DNA of 64,000 nt from an uncultured Eggerthella sp. (GCA_937998355.1 CALLDI010000001.1:1-64000); one strand, 5' to 3'. Counted from the first letter of the stretch, positions 23,781 to 33,576 are shown. Notes: generated by a model from the letters alone, not told the origin. A program made the numbers and translations.

Positions 23781-25790
23781 ATGTGGAGCATGTTCTTCCT
23801 CGCAAGTGCAGTGAGCGTGGTATTGCTCTATCTCGTTGGCTTCTTGGCGCTCAAAGCAGTGAGGCTTCCGACCCTATTCGCTCTCGCAGCAGCTCCGGTC
23901 ATCACGACCGTTGGCTACGAATTGCTCGCTATCATCTACGACAAGGCAGGAGTGTTCGCTACCGGATGGAATCTGTTCATTCCGTTGCTCGTCTTAGCGG
24001 CGCTCGTCTATGCGGTGAGCGCGCTCATGCAGAAACGTCGCAGGGACTCTTCGCGCGATCGAGCAGGTATTCTTCCGCGGTTCGGTTCCTTCGACGTGAA
24101 GATGATCGTTCTATACGCAGGACTCGGTCTCTTCGTTGGCATGTTCGTGTTCGTTCGAGCGCTCGATGGCCCCGAATGCTTCAACGAGACCTATGACAAT
24201 CTTACGCACCTTGGCCTTGTTCGAAGCTTCCTCGAGTCGGGTCATTACTCGACCTTCTCCGCCTCTCTCTATCGCGATCTCGGCGCTACGGGATCGTATT
24301 ACCCTGCCGCATGGCATATGATCACCGCTATGGTCGCGGGTATCACCGACACGTCGAATACGTTGGCCACGAATGCCATGAACTACGTGTGTTGTGCGTT
24401 CGTTTACCCGCTCAGTTGCTTATGCCTGATCCGTGCGATCTTCAAGGACCGTAAGAATATCGTCATCGCTGGCGCTTTTGCGAGCATCGCTTTCGTGACC
24501 TTCCCCTGGTTCTTCACGGTCTATGGCGTGCTCGAATCGAACCTTTTCGGCTTCATCATGGTGCCGGTCATGCTCGTCGCGATCATGGAGCTTTTCGCAT
24601 CGAACGCTCGTCGCGCGACGCGGATCATCTATGCGATCTTCTGCATCCTCAGCATCATGTTCTGTTTGTTCGCTCAGCCCAATACGTTCTTCGCGGTCAT
24701 GCTCTTCGCTGTTCCCTATCTGGCATGGCGCATTTGGGAAGCAACGGGTCAAGAGGCTTCGCACGCTCGTCCGATGAAGGTCCGTATCTTCTTGGTCGCG
24801 GTCTTCTTGGTCGTGATGTTCGCCGTTTGGTACGCCTGCTACAAGGCGCCTTTCCTCTACGACACGACGCATTTCATCTGGCCGCCTGGCGCCTCGAAGA
24901 GTCAAGCGTTCGTGAATACGCTGCTCTTCTCCAACACATGGTCGCCAGCAGCATTCGTGGTCGCTCTTCTCGTCATCGTCGGCTTGTTCGCGATGTTGAA
25001 AGAGCGCAAGTATGGATGGTTGGCGCTCGCGCTCGGCATGGCTGCAGTGGTTTCCTGGGCAGGTGTGTGCCTTGAGGGCCGTTGGGATCAATTCCTCACA
25101 GGCTTTTGGTATTCTGACTGGCGCAGGACTCCGGCCTTGCAAGCTATGATCGCCGTGCCCGTAGCGGCTATCGGCATCGCGCGACTCTATGAGTTGCTGC
25201 CCAGTTATTTCAAGTCGAATGCTCTTCTGAAACTCTGCCTGAGCATCGCGCTCTTGCTCGTCATGTTCTTCCCGAGCTTCACGGTGCGTGGCATGGGTTT
25301 CGTGAAGACCCCCTTCGGATATTTCGCCGATATGATGGATGAGTACTATTCGATGGGTCAAACGGATGATGAGATCATCTTCTCAGAGTCCGAGCGCGAG
25401 TTCACCGCGCGCGCGAAAGAGATCGTGGGAGACGATATCGTCTACAACATCCCCTACGATGGCAGCTTCTTAGCTTACCAAGTGGATGGCTTGCGCACGG
25501 TGTATCGTTTGCCCTATACAGGGGCAGGACAGAATGCCGACCAGAAAACGCTTCAAGCGAATCTCGCGGAATACACGAGCGACGCAGAAGTGGCAGAGGC
25601 GCTCGAGAATGTGGGTGCCAACTACGTCATGATGCTCGATTACGGGCACATACCCTATCATCGCACCTGGCCCGATTACTACCCTGAGAATTGGGTCGGC
25701 ATCACGGATATCGACGAAAAGACACCTGGTTTCGAGCTCGTTCTTTCAGAAGGCGACATGCGATTGTATAGGATAATAGGTACGGACTAG
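23781..25790 (+). CDS. Large polytopic membrane protein, DUF6541-like
   Basis: About 669 residues. The first about 500 carry roughly a dozen hydrophobic spans; the last about 150 are soluble and probably extracytoplasmic. The layout is like GT-C-type and DUF6541 proteins of actinobacterial envelope loci, with an early loop containing FNETYDNLTHLGLV that may hold an acidic catalytic residue. A role as a polyprenyl-phosphate-dependent glycosyltransferase outside the membrane fits the polyprenyl-phosphate GT2 three genes upstream, but is inference. ATG at 23781 chosen; a TTG at 23775 has slightly better site spacing. Confidence 0.75.
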   Translation: MWSMFFLASAVSVVLLYLVGFLALKAVRLPTLFALAAAPVITTVGYELLAIIYDKAGVFATGWNLFIPLLVLAALVYAVSALMQKRRRDSSRDRAGILPRFGSFDVKMIVLYAGLGLFVGMFVFVRALDGPECFNETYDNLTHLGLVRSFLESGHYSTFSASLYRDLGATGSYYPAAWHMITAMVAGITDTSNTLATNAMNYVCCAFVYPLSCLCLIRAIFKDRKNIVIAGAFASIAFVTFPWFFTVYGVLESNLFGFIMVPVMLVAIMELFASNARRATRIIYAIFCILSIMFCLFAQPNTFFAVMLFAVPYLAWRIWEATGQEASHARPMKVRIFLVAVFLVVMFAVWYACYKAPFLYDTTHFIWPPGASKSQAFVNTLLFSNTWSPAAFVVALLVIVGLFAMLKERKYGWLALALGMAAVVSWAGVCLEGRWDQFLTGFWYSDWRRTPALQAMIAVPVAAIGIARLYELLPSYFKSNALLKLCLSIALLLVMFFPSFTVRGMGFVKTPFGYFADMMDEYYSMGQTDDEIIFSESEREFTARAKEIVGDDIVYNIPYDGSFLAYQVDGLRTVYRLPYTGAGQNADQKTLQANLAEYTSDAEVAEALENVGANYVMMLDYGHIPYHRTWPDYYPENWVGITDIDEKTPGFELVLSEGDMRLYRIIGTD

Positions 25791-25820
25791 GCCATTCGAC
25801 CGAGGTTGAAGAGGAATACC

Positions 25821-27707
25821 ATGAACTACGTGAACCATACGCTTTCGAACATCGTTCTCCCGAAGAACGACGATCCATTGGGAGGTTGGGACCTCTATAT
25901 CAAACCCGACCGTGATGCTTCTTGCACCTCTGTCGATGACGGGGTCGCGTTGCAAGGCTCGGTCGATCTCTTCACCTACTTCAATGCGTGCTCGCTCGCG
26001 AAGTGGACGAAGTATACGGGAATCCAGCGCGTTCATTTGCATCTGGAGTTGGCCGATTCGAACATCAATAGTGAGTATTCATGCACCATCCAATTCTTCG
26101 GTCGCTCTTATTTGGATTCAAGAGCGCAACCTTTAGCGAGTGGCATCCGCTTGAATCGCAGCATGGCGATCGAGCGTGAAGAAGGGGTTCTTGAATTCGA
26201 TCTGCTCATACCTGAAACGAAGCACGAGGTGGTCGGCTTCTCCCTCGATGTTCGGGGGAGCGTCACGCTCAAGAAGGCGCATTACTATGCGCGCGTGGCT
26301 GAAGAGCAGATCAATCCGGTCAAGCTCGCGCTCTGCACCACCACCTTTCTGAAAGAGGACTACATCGTCCCTAATATCGAGCTCGTGAAGAAGGAGATCC
26401 TCGCAAGTGACGAGGCCATCGCTCAGAACTTCCATATGTTCGTCGTCGATAACGGACGTACGCTCGATGTCGGCGCGCTCTCTGATGATGGGGTGACCAT
26501 CGTTCCGAATGCGAACGTCGGTGGCGCTGGTGGTTTCGCGCGTGGCATGATGGAGGCGCTCGGATCGGATGCAGGGTTCACGCATGTGCTGCTCATGGAT
26601 GACGACGTGAGCATTTCGACCGAAAGCCTCAAGCGAACATTCAATTTGCTCTCGCTCGCAGCAGGATCGTACAAGAACGCATTCATCAACGGAGCGATGC
26701 TCATCGCAGAAGAGCCCAACCGTCAGTTCGAGGATGTTTCCTACGTGACGAGCACGGGTGTGTATCGCAAGGTCAAATCCACGAAATACTATGTCGATCA
26801 GCAGCGTTACATCGTTCGCAACGAACATATCGACGTCGAAGTGCCGAATGCTTATGGGGCGTGGTGGTTCAGCTGCATTCCCATTAGCGCCATCGAGCGC
26901 GTCGGTCTTCCGATGCCCCTCTTCGTACGCGGTGACGATGTTGAATTCGGCATCCGTGCTCAAGCGACCTACATGACGATGAACGGTATCTGCGTTTGGC
27001 ATGATGGTTTCACCGGGCGTTTCCGCGCATCGGTCGATGGGTATCAATATGTGCGCAATCTCCTCATCATGATCGCGACGAGCGGATGTGCCTCGGATAA
27101 GACCTTCATGATGCGCGTCGAGCGTGGCGTTCGCCTGCAGCTCAAAGCGATGGCGTATGATGCAGCGGATCTTTATCTCGACGGCCTCGAAGACTATCTG
27201 AAGGGCCCTGATTTCCTCGCGTCGCTCGATGGCGAGAAGGTCATGAAAGAGAAGGGTCAGAAGAACGAGAAGCTGCTTCCGCTCGAAGAGCTAGAGCCGC
27301 AGTATCGCAACATCAAGTACAGCAAACGTCTGCTCGGTGAAGAATCGGTCATCGACATTCCACTGAAGCTCGTTCGTTCGCTTCCCTACGATCGCCATCT
27401 GCTCCCCGATAGTTTGCTGCGCGATACTCCAGAAGTGGTCTTCTATAGTGGTCTTTCGGTCTTCTCTCCTCGTACGACCGCTACGAAAACACTAGTTGCG
27501 ATGGATCTTGATGGGCAGCATGCTGCAGTTCGTCATATGGATCGTGCACGCCACCGTCAGGTCCTCGATCGCATGCAGCGCCTCAAGGAAGATTGGAAGC
27601 AGCGAGGAGACGAGGTTCGTCAAGCTTATAAGGACGCACAGCCTTATCTCACCTCGGTCGAATTTTGGAAGAAGCATCTTGGCATCGATGATGCATCTGC
27701 TCGATGA
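25821..27707 (+). CDS. GlfT2-like galactofuranosyltransferase
   Basis: 628 residues, ATG at 25821 with GAGGA five bases upstream. The N-terminal about 160 residues form a beta-rich domain, then a GT-A fold: LALCTTTFLKE, NVGGAGGFARGM, LLMDDDVSI (DxD) and a catalytic-type segment FVRGDDVEFGIRA, followed by a helical C-terminal domain. This is the plan of GlfT2, the polymerising galactofuranosyltransferase of mycobacteria. It would add galactofuranose from UDP-Galf to a lipid-linked polymer at the inner membrane face. No UDP-galactopyranose mutase gene is in this window. Confidence 0.82.
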   Translation: MNYVNHTLSNIVLPKNDDPLGGWDLYIKPDRDASCTSVDDGVALQGSVDLFTYFNACSLAKWTKYTGIQRVHLHLELADSNINSEYSCTIQFFGRSYLDSRAQPLASGIRLNRSMAIEREEGVLEFDLLIPETKHEVVGFSLDVRGSVTLKKAHYYARVAEEQINPVKLALCTTTFLKEDYIVPNIELVKKEILASDEAIAQNFHMFVVDNGRTLDVGALSDDGVTIVPNANVGGAGGFARGMMEALGSDAGFTHVLLMDDDVSISTESLKRTFNLLSLAAGSYKNAFINGAMLIAEEPNRQFEDVSYVTSTGVYRKVKSTKYYVDQQRYIVRNEHIDVEVPNAYGAWWFSCIPISAIERVGLPMPLFVRGDDVEFGIRAQATYMTMNGICVWHDGFTGRFRASVDGYQYVRNLLIMIATSGCASDKTFMMRVERGVRLQLKAMAYDAADLYLDGLEDYLKGPDFLASLDGEKVMKEKGQKNEKLLPLEELEPQYRNIKYSKRLLGEESVIDIPLKLVRSLPYDRHLLPDSLLRDTPEVVFYSGLSVFSPRTTATKTLVAMDLDGQHAAVRHMDRARHRQVLDRMQRLKEDWKQRGDEVRQAYKDAQPYLTSVEFWKKHLGIDDASAR

Positions 27708-27813
27708 CCGATCTTCGTAAGATATGCAGAGGGGCCAAGGCCAGCGTGCGCCGTGGTATGATGCGATAATATGGTTTTCACCTACGAACACGAGATGAAG
27801 GAGTGCTCTGCGC

Positions 27814-28470
27814 ATGAGTAGCAAACCGAATAAAAAGGGTGCGAAGCAACAGCGCGATGCAGTCTCTTCGGACGTCTATGGGACAGATAGCCAAGGATCG
27901 ACGGATCCGAATTCTCAGCCAACTCCCGCCCATGGGTTCCCTGCTGTTTCAGTGGATGGATCATTCGCAGATGGCCAGGATAGATTCAACGGAGGAGCTT
28001 CCGTGAAGCAAGACGAAACCGCAAACTACGACTTCCTGTGGGAGTCCACTGAAACGAAGCGTTCGGCGAAAGGAGAAGCAGGAACGACGACGGTCGTCGA
28101 ATCCGATACCGACTATCTGCTCCTGCCTCACCCCGATGTGTTCAATGCTTATCCACCCGAAGTCCAGCGAAAGATCATGGAGTGGGCCGATCGCGATGTG
28201 CGCGCTCGTCGCGACGACGAATCTCTGCGCCAGGATGCCCTGATCCGTGCCCAGTCTGCTCGTGAGCGCATGGTCATGGTGGTCCCTGTCGCTATCATCA
28301 TTCTCTGCATCGTGTGCGCGGCGGTCACGGGCCTCTATACGAAGAGTGCCGTATTCGCTGTCGCGTTCTTGGTCGTGGCGGTCGCGGTCATCTTGGCGCT
28401 CTACTTCACCAGGAAGAACGATCTCTACGCTCATTCCGAGCCACTCGAGGATGAGGAAGAGGAGGAATAG
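27814..28470 (+). CDS. DUF2335-like membrane protein
   Basis: 218 residues, ATG with AAGGAG upstream. Residues 1-100 are polar and low in order. LPHPDVFNAYPPEVQRKIMEWAD followed by a charged helix and two adjacent hydrophobic spans (about 150-170 and 175-195) resembles DUF2335 predicted membrane proteins. The C-terminus is an acidic EDEEEEE run. Function unknown. The Cys-rich gene follows three bases after the stop and is probably co-transcribed. Confidence 0.7.
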   Translation: MSSKPNKKGAKQQRDAVSSDVYGTDSQGSTDPNSQPTPAHGFPAVSVDGSFADGQDRFNGGASVKQDETANYDFLWESTETKRSAKGEAGTTTVVESDTDYLLLPHPDVFNAYPPEVQRKIMEWADRDVRARRDDESLRQDALIRAQSARERMVMVVPVAIIILCIVCAAVTGLYTKSAVFAVAFLVVAVAVILALYFTRKNDLYAHSEPLEDEEEEE

Positions 28471-28473
28471 ACG

Positions 28474-29097
28474 ATGGCAGAATTCAGCCCAACGCGCACT
28501 CATGCAACTTGGAAGCCGCGCGTCACTCCTGTGCCCATCCCTTATTTTCGCTGCACCGAATGTGGTGCGGTGCTGCAGGGCGTCGATGGCGATGTCGAGA
28601 TCACAATGAGCGACAATCATCGTTCTCAGGTAGCCGAGTTGCCGTATGCGCATGTCGATTTCCATCCAGAATGCTGCGGCAAACCCATGGAACGTTTGGA
28701 GGGCATCTCGTATCTCGACCCTGAGGTCGCAGAGAAGATCAAGCTCGATTACGAGATCGTGGGTAGCTACGATCATAATGCGTTGCGCGTGACCTGGAAG
28801 GTCAACGAGTCAGGTTACGAGCCGCGTTGGTTCGCCATCAAGACCTTCACAGGCGTCATGACGAAGTACGTTACGCCGAAGAAGTGGCCTCCCATCGTCT
28901 TCGCGTTCGCGGACGAAGATGCCTATGCGTATTGCGATGAGGACCCTTGCCTCGAGTGCACGTTCAGGTGCAAACGCGGCATGGAGGTATATTGCTACAC
29001 GCCGAAGATCGGCCTCATCGTCATGCCGCTCGATCGCATGATCGCGACCGGCAGCGCGGGCTTCGAGGCGGTCGAGCCGCCGTTGGAAAAGAAGTAG
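28474..29097 (+). CDS. Cys-rich metal-binding protein, desulfoferrodoxin-like
   Basis: 207 residues, starting three bases after the previous stop. Near the N-terminus FRCTECGAVLQG and PECCGKPME give a CxxC/ECCG arrangement like the metal site of zinc-ribbon or desulforedoxin modules. The middle (ALRVTWKVNESGYEPRW...KYVTPKKWPPIVFAF) weakly resembles the beta-sandwich of superoxide reductases, but the His ligands are not evident. A second Cys group (CDEDPCLECTFRCKRGMEVYC) follows, which could bind another metal or cluster. I treat superoxide reductase only as a possible fold relative, not as a function. Confidence 0.6.
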   Translation: MAEFSPTRTHATWKPRVTPVPIPYFRCTECGAVLQGVDGDVEITMSDNHRSQVAELPYAHVDFHPECCGKPMERLEGISYLDPEVAEKIKLDYEIVGSYDHNALRVTWKVNESGYEPRWFAIKTFTGVMTKYVTPKKWPPIVFAFADEDAYAYCDEDPCLECTFRCKRGMEVYCYTPKIGLIVMPLDRMIATGSAGFEAVEPPLEKK

Positions 29098-29411
29098 TAG
29101 CGAACAGGAGCTCGAAAAAGGGCTGGCGAGGTGCAACCAAGGAATTCTGAAACGGCTGAGTTCTGATTTCTGGCAATAAAACTCGTTTTTCGTTAGATGC
29201 TTCATGTGCCTAGTTTTGTCTAGTGAAGACAAATAATCGTATTGTAAATAAAATGCCTGTTTCATCAGGCATTTTTAATATCAAGATTCTTCATGACAGA
29301 ATGCCGTCCTACGTTGGCGCCCTTTTTCTGATCGATGATCAAGCGGGCAGACAATAAATTTCGTTCTTTGCGACTAAAGGCGCTATTTTTTGTCGAAAAT
29401 CACGAATTAGC
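29098..29411. other. AT-rich intergenic region, no gene seen
   Basis: 314 bases between convergent genes. Apart from the terminator at 29251-29276 I see no coding frame with a ribosome site. The composition is clearly more AT-rich than the envelope genes to the left. Confidence 0.6.
29251..29276. terminator. Bidirectional rho-independent terminator
   Basis: AAATGCCTG (29251-29259), loop TTTCAT, CAGGCATTT (29266-29274) then T residues. The minus strand also has AT-rich sequence after the stem. It sits between convergent genes. Confidence 0.88.
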
Positions 29412-30416
29412 CTAACGGTGCTCTCCGTCCATTCTTAAAGGAAGAACAAGAGAACGAAGGCGTTGGCGCCGACATGGGAACGAAGGGTCGTTGCAGCGGA
29501 GTCTCTTCCCTATGTTATTTGCGATAATGTGCGCGATCTTGTTCAGTGCATCAGCATCAAGAACCTGGGCCCAGGTGACGCTTAGGACAGATATGCCAAC
29601 ACCCGTCAAGATCGAGCGTCGCAAAGCATCTTGTACGGTCTTGTTTATGCCGGCGTGCGCGAAATCACTGTCGTATTCGATCGCAAGAGCTTCGTTTTCC
29701 CAGTAAAGGTCGCAAACATAGAAGGAAGAATGAGCTTGTTTTCTTGCGTTGCTTGGAAGGTCGATTCGTTTGTTCAGCTTCGGTTTGGGAAGGCCATATC
29801 CTCCTAACAGGTAAGGAAGGCAAAGCTGCATCGTTAACGCAGTTTCCATCGGTGAAGCGGAGCGGGGAAGAATATATCGCAGCGCTCGTTTCGCTTGTTT
29901 GATTCCGTGAAATCCCGTAGCTCTCGAAAGGAACTCGGCCAGTTTTCGTGGAGTCGTTAGGGGACGAGTGCCGAAGAGCGTGCCTTGTGACGAGCGCGCG
30001 TAGCTGCCGCATAGCTCAAAGCCGAACGCTATGAGCTTTTCGATCGGCAAGAGACTAGCCATCTGCAAAAAACAAAATTCAGGAACACTGACGAGAACCT
30101 GTTCGTAGTCGTTCTGAGAGGGTGCCGCCATAAAGGAGCGAGGCGGAATACTGCGATGCGTATGAACGTTCGAGCCTCTAATCTGATGAGAAGGGTTCTC
30201 CCCGATGAGAATCAGCTGCGCATGGGAATCTGATGCAAGGTAGCGTTTCGCATGCTCCTTCGCCCGAGGGTCATCAGAGCAGTTATGAGCGCTCAGAGTT
30301 GCACTCTTTCTTCGAGCGGAGTCGCCAAGCCTCTCTCTCCACGATCTTCGTGAGGCAATTAAAGCGCAAGATCGCCAGTATTCGACCGCCGTGCTATATC
30401 CGAGAATGATCGTCAT
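29412..30416 (-). CDS. Uncharacterised protein with possible PD-(D/E)XK-like C-terminal domain
   Basis: About 334 residues from the ATG at 30416; the frame stays open to 30566 but the extension looks non-conserved. MTIILGYSTAVEYWRS opens the protein, a pattern I associate with uncharacterised Coriobacteriia proteins. The C-terminal segment YVCDLYWENEALAIEYDSDFAH resembles the E-x-D/Y-D core of DUF559/Vsr-like nuclease folds. No signal peptide or membrane span is seen. Codon and base composition are more AT-rich than the neighbours, suggesting acquisition. Functional assignment is not justified. Confidence 0.6.
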   Translation of the reverse strand: MTIILGYSTAVEYWRSCALIASRRSWRERLGDSARRKSATLSAHNCSDDPRAKEHAKRYLASDSHAQLILIGENPSHQIRGSNVHTHRSIPPRSFMAAPSQNDYEQVLVSVPEFCFLQMASLLPIEKLIAFGFELCGSYARSSQGTLFGTRPLTTPRKLAEFLSRATGFHGIKQAKRALRYILPRSASPMETALTMQLCLPYLLGGYGLPKPKLNKRIDLPSNARKQAHSSFYVCDLYWENEALAIEYDSDFAHAGINKTVQDALRRSILTGVGISVLSVTWAQVLDADALNKIAHIIANNIGKRLRCNDPSFPCRRQRLRSLVLPLRMDGEHR

Positions 30417-30668
30417 GTTTTCATTCTGATGCTGCAAGCTTACGTTTGTTTGAACTTTTTCTGACGTATTTCGCAGCTTGATCTTACAAGAATTTGATGC
30501 GCAGGGTTTTACGTGGCTATTCGAGCAAAGAGGTTGATAGGGCGCATAGAAGCGTAGATCGTTCAAGTTGCCTTATTTCCGCTCGATTTGATCGTTGCCA
30601 TTAGGCGACAGCGCGCTCGTTGAGGTCACGGCTCGCTGAGGTCACGCTCTGTAGAGACTGAAGTTTGG

Positions 30669-32102
30669 TTATCGTTTTCGGGCGGCGTTCTGCGCGCGTT
30701 TGATGTGCTGCGCATAGACCGTCACGACGATGATCGCGCAGATGACGGTCATGACCAGCATCACGACATAGCTCGATGTGTAGGTCCCTGTTATGGCACA
30801 GAGCACGCCTGGCATCAGATTGAAGATGAAGCCGCCGAATGCGTAGGCGAGCTGGAAATGGCGGATGGTCTTGAGCATCTGCTCGGGAGTGCTCAGCTCG
30901 AGCGACCAGAGCGCGATGCCGGTCGTTCCGAGCGGCATGCCGATACCCAGGACGATCGCAGCTGCAGCCGCTTCGGGCACCCCGCCGGCGCCTACGAGCG
31001 CACAGAGCACCATGGCTACGACGAGCAAGATGAAGAAGATGAACGAGCCCGCCAAGGTGCCGAACTTATCGCAAACCACACCCACTAAGAATTTCGAGAG
31101 CGTGAGGAACACGCCCGAGAGCGAGATGAGCGCCGCAGCAACCCCTAGATCGATGCCTTGCGTGGTCAGTAGAATTCCGAAATAGTTGAAGCCTGCGACC
31201 GATACGCCACCTAACAGCACGAGCGCGAAGATCATCACGAAGTAGGCGCCTCGCGGCAGCGGCATGCTCGACAAGTTGACCTTCGGCTGCGCGAACGGTC
31301 CCGCATGATGCGAGTGGTGCACGTGATGAAAATGAAAATGAGGATGCTTCTTGTGAAGGGCGTTCGATGGGTCGTTCGCTGCGAGCGAGGCTGCATCTTG
31401 TGTTCGCGAGGGGCCTTCCGTCTCAGGTTTTCTGCCTTCAACCACGCCGCTCTCTTCATCGCAAGGCGTATCAGCTGCTCGAATTGCCGCATCTTTCGCT
31501 TTGTGAGTAATCGGTTCCAGCCCGATATCTTGGGGTTTCACGCGCACAAATACGAGCAATAGCAATGCCAGGACCAAAGCGAAACCAGCTTCAGCATAGA
31601 AGGCGGTCGAGAGCGAAAAGGAGTCGATGAGCCAGCCCGCTATAAGAGGGATGACGATCGATGCCACGCCACTGCCCATCGTGGCGATGCCGGAAACGGA
31701 GCCCACTTTGCCGCGAAACCAATTGCCGATCAGGTAGGTCGAAGCGACCATACCGCCGAAACCATAGGCGATACCACCGCAGAATGCCGCGACGCAGAGC
31801 CCTGCGAAAGACTGGGCGCAGCCGAATAGAACGAACGCGATTGCGGTGAAGAGCGTGGCGATGAAGAAGCCGATGCGCGGGTTCACGCGTCGGTAGAAGA
31901 TGCCGGTGAAGAACATGCAGATGAACGCTACGAGCGTGCGGACCGTGACGACGACCGAGCCGCCCACATCGCCAACACCGGGCAGGTCGACGATATGAGA
32001 CTGGTAGATAGCGAACGAGGTCGAGTTGAAGCCGACGTTCACGAACAGCAGCAGAAATGCGCATGCGACGATGATGCGCTCGTAATGTTCCTTCATGATC
32101 AT
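30669..32102 (-). CDS. OFA-type MFS transporter with His-rich central loop
   Basis: 477 residues and about 12 hydrophobic segments. IYRRVNPRIGFFIATL-like sequences after the second span, and GGIAYGFGGMVASTYLIGNWF, fit the oxalate/formate antiporter (OFA) subfamily, which moves small carboxylates. The central cytoplasmic loop (about residues 195-275) is unusually long and ends in a dense His cluster (HFHFHHVHHSHH), possibly a metal-binding element. ATG at 32102 or the second ATG at 32096 could start it; neither has a strong site. Single-gene unit on the minus strand. Confidence 0.82.
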   Translation of the reverse strand: MIMKEHYERIIVACAFLLLFVNVGFNSTSFAIYQSHIVDLPGVGDVGGSVVVTVRTLVAFICMFFTGIFYRRVNPRIGFFIATLFTAIAFVLFGCAQSFAGLCVAAFCGGIAYGFGGMVASTYLIGNWFRGKVGSVSGIATMGSGVASIVIPLIAGWLIDSFSLSTAFYAEAGFALVLALLLLVFVRVKPQDIGLEPITHKAKDAAIRAADTPCDEESGVVEGRKPETEGPSRTQDAASLAANDPSNALHKKHPHFHFHHVHHSHHAGPFAQPKVNLSSMPLPRGAYFVMIFALVLLGGVSVAGFNYFGILLTTQGIDLGVAAALISLSGVFLTLSKFLVGVVCDKFGTLAGSFIFFILLVVAMVLCALVGAGGVPEAAAAAIVLGIGMPLGTTGIALWSLELSTPEQMLKTIRHFQLAYAFGGFIFNLMPGVLCAITGTYTSSYVVMLVMTVICAIIVVTVYAQHIKRAQNAARKR

Positions 32103-32169
32103 ATCGATCAGTATAGGCTTCGCGATCGCGCTTGAGGTGACATTTCCGTGGTCGTTCGCGAGCGTTTCT

Positions 32170-33576
32170 CTAGCGCATGAAGAGCTTCAGGATCGGTAGC
32201 TTGCCCGTATACGGCGCGTTGCGAATGGGGATCTCCACCAGCGGCGTGTTCTTCATGGTCGACTTATAATGCGTGAAGCAATCGAATCCGACCTTGCCAT
32301 GGTATGCGCCGATGCCCGACTGACCGAAGCCTCCGAAGCCCATGCGGTCGTTCGCCAGATGGATGATCGTGTCGTTGATGGTCGCTCCGCCGAAGGGGAT
32401 GCGATGCAAGATGTATTCCTGGAAGTCCTTGTCATCGCTGAAGACGTAACAGGCGAGCGGGTGCCCGAACTGCTCGGTGATGCGGACGGCTTCGTCGATC
32501 TTGCGCCAGGTAAGAAGCGGCAGTACCGGGCCGAAGATCTCTTCGCCCATCACGGGATCGTCGAGCGTCACGCCTGTCATCACGGTCGGCTCGATCTTCA
32601 GGGTGCTCGCGTCGCGCCCGCCGCCAACGACCACGTGTGCGCCTTCGCCATGTTCATCGATGAGGCCGCATACGCGATCGAAATGATGCTTCGAGATCAT
32701 GTGCGGGAATTCGGGGTTCGCGAGAATATCGTCGCCGAAATATCTCTTGAAGGCCTTGTCCAGCTCCGCTGTTAGTTCATCTGCGACGCTCTCGTGCACG
32801 AGCAGATAATCGGGAGCTACGCAGGTTTGTCCCGTATTCAGGCATTTACCCCACGCGATGCGCTCGGCGGCGCGTGGGATGTTCGCGAATGCGTCCACGA
32901 TGCAGGGGCTCTTTCCGCCCAGTTCGAGCGTCACGTCCGTGAGGTTCTTCGCGCAGGCCGTCATGATCTCGCGGCCGACGCGTGGCGATCCCGTGAAGAA
33001 CATCTTATCCACGCTCACTTCGAGCAACCAGTCGTTCACCTCTGCGCCATGCACGGCCAGTACATAACGTGGATCGAACAGTTCGTCACACATATCCACG
33101 AGCAGTTGACTGGCCGCCCGGGAGGTACGCGAGGGTTTCAGGAGGATGCAATTGCCCGCCGCCATCGCGTCGACGAAGGGAATGAGGCCGAGGTTGATAG
33201 GGTAGTTCCACGGCGAGAGGATCGCCGCTACACCGAAGGGCGTTGGATAGACCTTCGATGTGGCAGGAAAGAGCGCGAGCGGCGTTGCGACGCGGCGCGG
33301 GCGCGCCCATGCGCGCAGGCGCTTCTTCATCAGGTCGATCTCGTCGTAAACGAGTCCTAGCTCGCACATGTAGCCTTCGAACGGCGTTTTCCCGAGGTCT
33401 TGCTGGAGCGCATCGAGCACGGCCGCTTCATGCAGTTCGAGCCATGCTTTCAGGCGAGAGAGTTGCTGCAGGCGGAACCTCGTATCGAGCGTCGCGCCCG
33501 AAGCGAAGAACGCGCGCATCGAATCGATGTGCTGTTGCAGATCTTCAGCTGATCGGAGTTGTGGGTGGTCGGACAT
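32170..33576 (-). CDS. NAD(P)-dependent aldehyde dehydrogenase
   Basis: 468 residues from the ATG at 33576, where GAGGGG lies about eight bases upstream; the frame extends to 33732 without a site. SPWNYPINLGL, LLKPSRTS, FTGSPRVG, LELGGKSP (general-base Glu) and NTGQTCVAPDYL (catalytic Cys) are the standard blocks. The short N-terminus and C-terminal PYTGK...LFMR resemble class 3 / fatty aldehyde enzymes. It oxidises aldehydes to acids in the cytoplasm; the substrate is unknown. It diverges from pntA. Confidence 0.9.
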   Translation of the reverse strand: MSDHPQLRSAEDLQQHIDSMRAFFASGATLDTRFRLQQLSRLKAWLELHEAAVLDALQQDLGKTPFEGYMCELGLVYDEIDLMKKRLRAWARPRRVATPLALFPATSKVYPTPFGVAAILSPWNYPINLGLIPFVDAMAAGNCILLKPSRTSRAASQLLVDMCDELFDPRYVLAVHGAEVNDWLLEVSVDKMFFTGSPRVGREIMTACAKNLTDVTLELGGKSPCIVDAFANIPRAAERIAWGKCLNTGQTCVAPDYLLVHESVADELTAELDKAFKRYFGDDILANPEFPHMISKHHFDRVCGLIDEHGEGAHVVVGGGRDASTLKIEPTVMTGVTLDDPVMGEEIFGPVLPLLTWRKIDEAVRITEQFGHPLACYVFSDDKDFQEYILHRIPFGGATINDTIIHLANDRMGFGGFGQSGIGAYHGKVGFDCFTHYKSTMKNTPLVEIPIRNAPYTGKLPILKLFMR

